DNA of 64,000 nt, from assembly GCF_003634215.1 (NCBI RefSeq), contig NZ_RBWX01000007.1, positions 730,945 to 794,944 on the forward strand, written 5' to 3'. Numbering within the stretch: position 1 is the stretch's first letter; the number at the start of each line of letters is the position of its first letter. The notes beneath the pieces were generated by a model that did no database searches, was not told the origin of the DNA, and saw only the letters and a list, made by a program, of their open reading frames with translations. Below are positions 62,906 to 64,000 of the stretch, in pieces. A program made the position numbers and the translations under genes. The stretch comes from Sphingosinicella microcystinivorans (GTDB taxonomy: Bacteria > Pseudomonadota > Alphaproteobacteria > Sphingomonadales > Sphingomonadaceae).

Positions 62906-64000
62906 CTGAAAACGGGATTGATCGGCTCGCCGCGCAGTTCTGGGATTTTCAGCGCGAGGAGTTTCCGCTCACCGCGATTCAGGCGGGTCAGGATCCGGGT
63001 ACGGACATGGTGCTGCGCGATGCGCCGGCGGACCATGAACGGCGCGCGGCGTTCGCCGGGGACATGCTGCGCGAACTGGACGAGATCGATCCTGCATCGC
63101 TCGGCGTTCAGCAAAAGGCGACTGCAGCGCTGCTTCGGCATGAGCTGCGCCTCTTGATCGACAGCGTTGCGGTGGGCGCGCATCTTCGGCCGACGCTCTA
63201 TCCGGGCGGCCCGGATTTCCTGATCGCGTACTGGGCGGGGTCCACCGCGATCGCCTCTGCGGAGGAGGCGCGCCGCTATCTGGCGCGGCTGGCGAAGATA
63301 CCGGACGCGATGGCGGGCGTTACGGCTTCGCTGAAACAGGGCATCGAACGCGGCATCCGCTACCCGAAGCTGGCTGTGGAGCGGGCCGCCGAACAGCTAC
63401 GCGGCTTCGCTTCGATCCCGGTCGAGGCGAGCACCTATTTCGGCCCGCTGAGGCGCGCGGCGAACCGGTCTGAAACATTGGCGGCGCTGGCGGAGGAAGG
63501 GCGGACGCTCATCGCGGATACGGTCTACATGGCATATCGCGATTACCGGGCGTTCATCGAAGGCGAACTCATGGCGGCGGCCCGGGAGAGCCTCGCCTGC
63601 ACGGAAGACAAGGACGGCGGCGAATATTACAGCCTGCTCATCCGCCAGTTCGCGAGCTTTGAGCAAGACCCGCAGGAGATACATGAGCTCGGCCTTGCCG
63701 AAGTGGCGCGGATTACGCGCGCGATGGCGGACGTTGCAAAGGCCGCGAATGTCGCGGACGTTGCCGCGCTCCGGCGACAATTGCAGGCCGACAACACCCA
63801 GTTCGCCGAGAGCGGCGAGGCGCTGCGTGAGCAGTTCGAAATCCTCTCCAAACGGATCGACGCGCTCATTCCCGAATTTTTCGGACGCACGCCGCGAACG
63901 ACATATGGCATATCCAGCATTCCCGAAGCGGTATCGGCGAAATTGCCCCCCGCTTATGCGCAGCCGAACCCGGCGGACGGCAGCGCGGCGGGCGTGCACT
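62902..64000 (+). CDS. DUF885-family protein, N-terminal part (cut by window edge)
   Basis: About 366 codons are visible from GTG 62902, which overlaps the M81 stop. Features are FWDFQREEFPLTAIQAGQD near the start, the middle RYLARLAKIPDAM and the helical segment that precedes the metal-site region of the family. DUF885 proteins are predicted zinc hydrolases often sitting among peptidase genes. The catalytic part lies beyond the window. Confidence 0.8.
   Translation, partial: MTENGIDRLAAQFWDFQREEFPLTAIQAGQDPGTDMVLRDAPADHERRAAFAGDMLRELDEIDPASLGVQQKATAALLRHELRLLIDSVAVGAHLRPTLYPGGPDFLIAYWAGSTAIASAEEARRYLARLAKIPDAMAGVTASLKQGIERGIRYPKLAVERAAEQLRGFASIPVEASTYFGPLRRAANRSETLAALAEEGRTLIADTVYMAYRDYRAFIEGELMAAARESLACTEDKDGGEYYSLLIRQFASFEQDPQEIHELGLAEVARITRAMADVAKAANVADVAALRRQLQADNTQFAESGEALREQFEILSKRIDALIPEFFGRTPRTTYGISSIPEAVSAKLPPAYAQPNPADGSAAGVH

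Noticed and set aside
1-64000. CRISPR arrays, rRNA or tRNA genes
   Set aside because: No regular direct-repeat array, rRNA-like stretch or cloverleaf was noticed on reading; this was not an exhaustive search.

Overview
The window is GC-rich, densely coded DNA that looks alphaproteobacterial, most likely Sphingomonadales. The evidence is four TonB-dependent receptors (TBDRs), two FecI/FecR surface-signalling modules, vanillate-demethylase-type Rieske oxygenases, and operons packed with ATGA/GTGA stop-start overlaps. The species is an inference. No rRNA, tRNA or CRISPR array was seen.

Region 1 (1-7178) is envelope housekeeping. A minus-strand operon acvB - virJ-like (frameshifted) - mprF (cut by the window edge) makes and hydrolyses aminoacyl-phosphatidylglycerol. 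Next come a small secreted protein, a PDZ protein + OmpR-type regulator + histidine kinase operon, a small secreted protein, and a 2OG-Fe dioxygenase. Region 2 (7344-18677) is a LysR regulator followed by a nine-gene same-strand catabolic run: TBDR, VOC protein, FAD monooxygenase, two Rieske oxygenases, BKACE, cyclase-type metal hydrolase, SMP-30 lactonase and a C-C-hydrolase-like alpha/beta hydrolase. It looks like uptake and dismantling of an unidentified oxygenated, probably aromatic or polyketide-like, compound.

Region 3 (18978-24426) is FecI-FecR-TBDR(STN)-hydrolase. Region 4 (24427-28189) is poor in genes and contains a decayed DUF4240 remnant and a TBDR with an AT-rich leader. Region 5 (28190-43402) is a demethylation route: dimethylglycine-dehydrogenase-like enzyme, two exported hydrolases (one frameshifted), a GlxA/AraC regulator, a dipeptidase homologue, then glyA-soxBDAG, taking N-methylglycines to glycine, serine and one-carbon units. 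A tandem 21-bp operator lies before glyA. Region 6 (43422-46834) holds an AraC regulator, a cupin protein and a graveyard of two transposase fragments around a decayed soxD-soxA copy.

Region 7 (46835-64000) is a second FecI-FecR module driving a large exported/cytosolic peptide or amide catabolic locus: S9 peptidase, dipeptidase homologue, STN-TBDR, second S9 peptidase, MFS transporter, another dipeptidase homologue, amidohydrolase, SRPBCC protein, MlrC-like M81 metallopeptidase and a DUF885 protein (cut by the edge).

The most notable pattern is a promoter-like motif, TTACA(T/G)-N17-GTCT, found five times with identical spacing: before both fecI genes, before both STN-type TBDRs, and before the first S9 peptidase. 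Module 1 uses TTACAT and module 2 TTACAG. It defines two autoregulated, probably cross-talking ECF regulons. Several dipeptidase/amidohydrolase homologues in these loci lack expected metal ligands, which suggests altered chemistry.
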